From Acidobacteriota bacterium (lineage in GTDB: Bacteria > Acidobacteriota > Blastocatellia > Pyrinomonadales > Pyrinomonadaceae): DNA of 6,173 nucleotides. The position numbers and the translations under genes were made by a program. Location: contig QHXL01000169.1 in the NCBI GenBank assembly GCA_003222935.1, positions 1 to 6,173 on the forward strand. Reading direction: 5' to 3'. The notes below the pieces were generated by a model. That model saw only the letters and a program-made list of their open reading frames with translations, had not been told where the DNA came from and searched no databases. Below are positions 6,069-6,173 of the stretch, piece by piece (the first letter of the stretch is position 1; every line of letters starts with the position of its first letter).

Positions 6069-6173
6069 CTAGTTCTCCACTGCGACGAGTTCTTCCGCAA
6101 GAAGCTCCTCGCCGGTTAATTTGATGAATGCATCATCAAGAGTTTGTGCGTTAGCTTTTTTGAGTAGCTCTTC
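6069..6173 (-). CDS. ABC transporter ATPase, C-terminal end (partial)
   Basis: The last 34 codons of a gene that enters from the right edge, ending in TAG at 6071-6069. The peptide includes QTLDDAFIKLTGEELLAEE, matching the typical C-terminal TLEDVFLKLTG end of DrrA/CcmA-like ABC-2 ATPases. The nucleotide-binding motifs lie outside the window. Only two bases separate its stop from the permease ATG, and its last codons contain the permease ribosome binding site, so the two are co-translated partners of one exporter. Confidence 0.85.
   Translation of the reverse strand, partial: EELLKKANAQTLDDAFIKLTGEELLAEELVAVEN

Overview
The window carries six protein-coding genes (one cut by the right edge), a possible broken gene remnant at the left edge, and a notable load of palindromic repeat DNA between the genes. 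No rRNA, tRNA, CRISPR array or transposase gene is visible. Mixed base composition, GTG/ATG starts with purine-rich ribosome binding sites, a large secreted protein of a type I associate with soil Acidobacteriota, and abundant intergenic palindromes together suggest an acidobacterium, perhaps of the Blastocatellia. That placement is inference from protein style, not proof.

Layout. 1-366 is intergenic: a possible frameshifted 3' end of a plus-strand gene, then an inverted repeat made of TCTGTG nonamers. 367-2417 (minus) is a tight two-gene operon: a zinc metallopeptidase-like protein with an HEAGH motif, whose stop overlaps (ATGA) the start of a D-Ala-D-Ala ligase-like ATP-grasp enzyme. 2418-3084 is a 667-base gene-free stretch, about half of it two tandem copies of a 168-base palindromic unit. 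3085-4464 (plus) is a secreted two-domain protein of unknown function. 4465-4570 separates two convergent genes and is almost filled by a 31-bp perfect inverted repeat. 4571-6173 (minus) is an operon: the end of an ABC transporter ATPase, an ABC-2 permease two bases later, and endonuclease III overlapping the permease by four bases (ATGA).

Function. The most system-like pair is the ATP-grasp ligase and metallopeptidase: one enzyme can form peptide-type bonds and the other can plausibly cut them, and they are translationally coupled. The ligase lacks parts of the normal Ddl active site, so its substrate is probably not D-alanine. The ABC pair looks like an ordinary exporter; the linked endonuclease III is a standard base-excision repair enzyme. 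The second main interest is the repeat DNA: two different palindromic elements share the 8-mer GCGGGGAC in their stems, and one is tandemly duplicated, as expected for a REP/MITE-like nonautonomous family.
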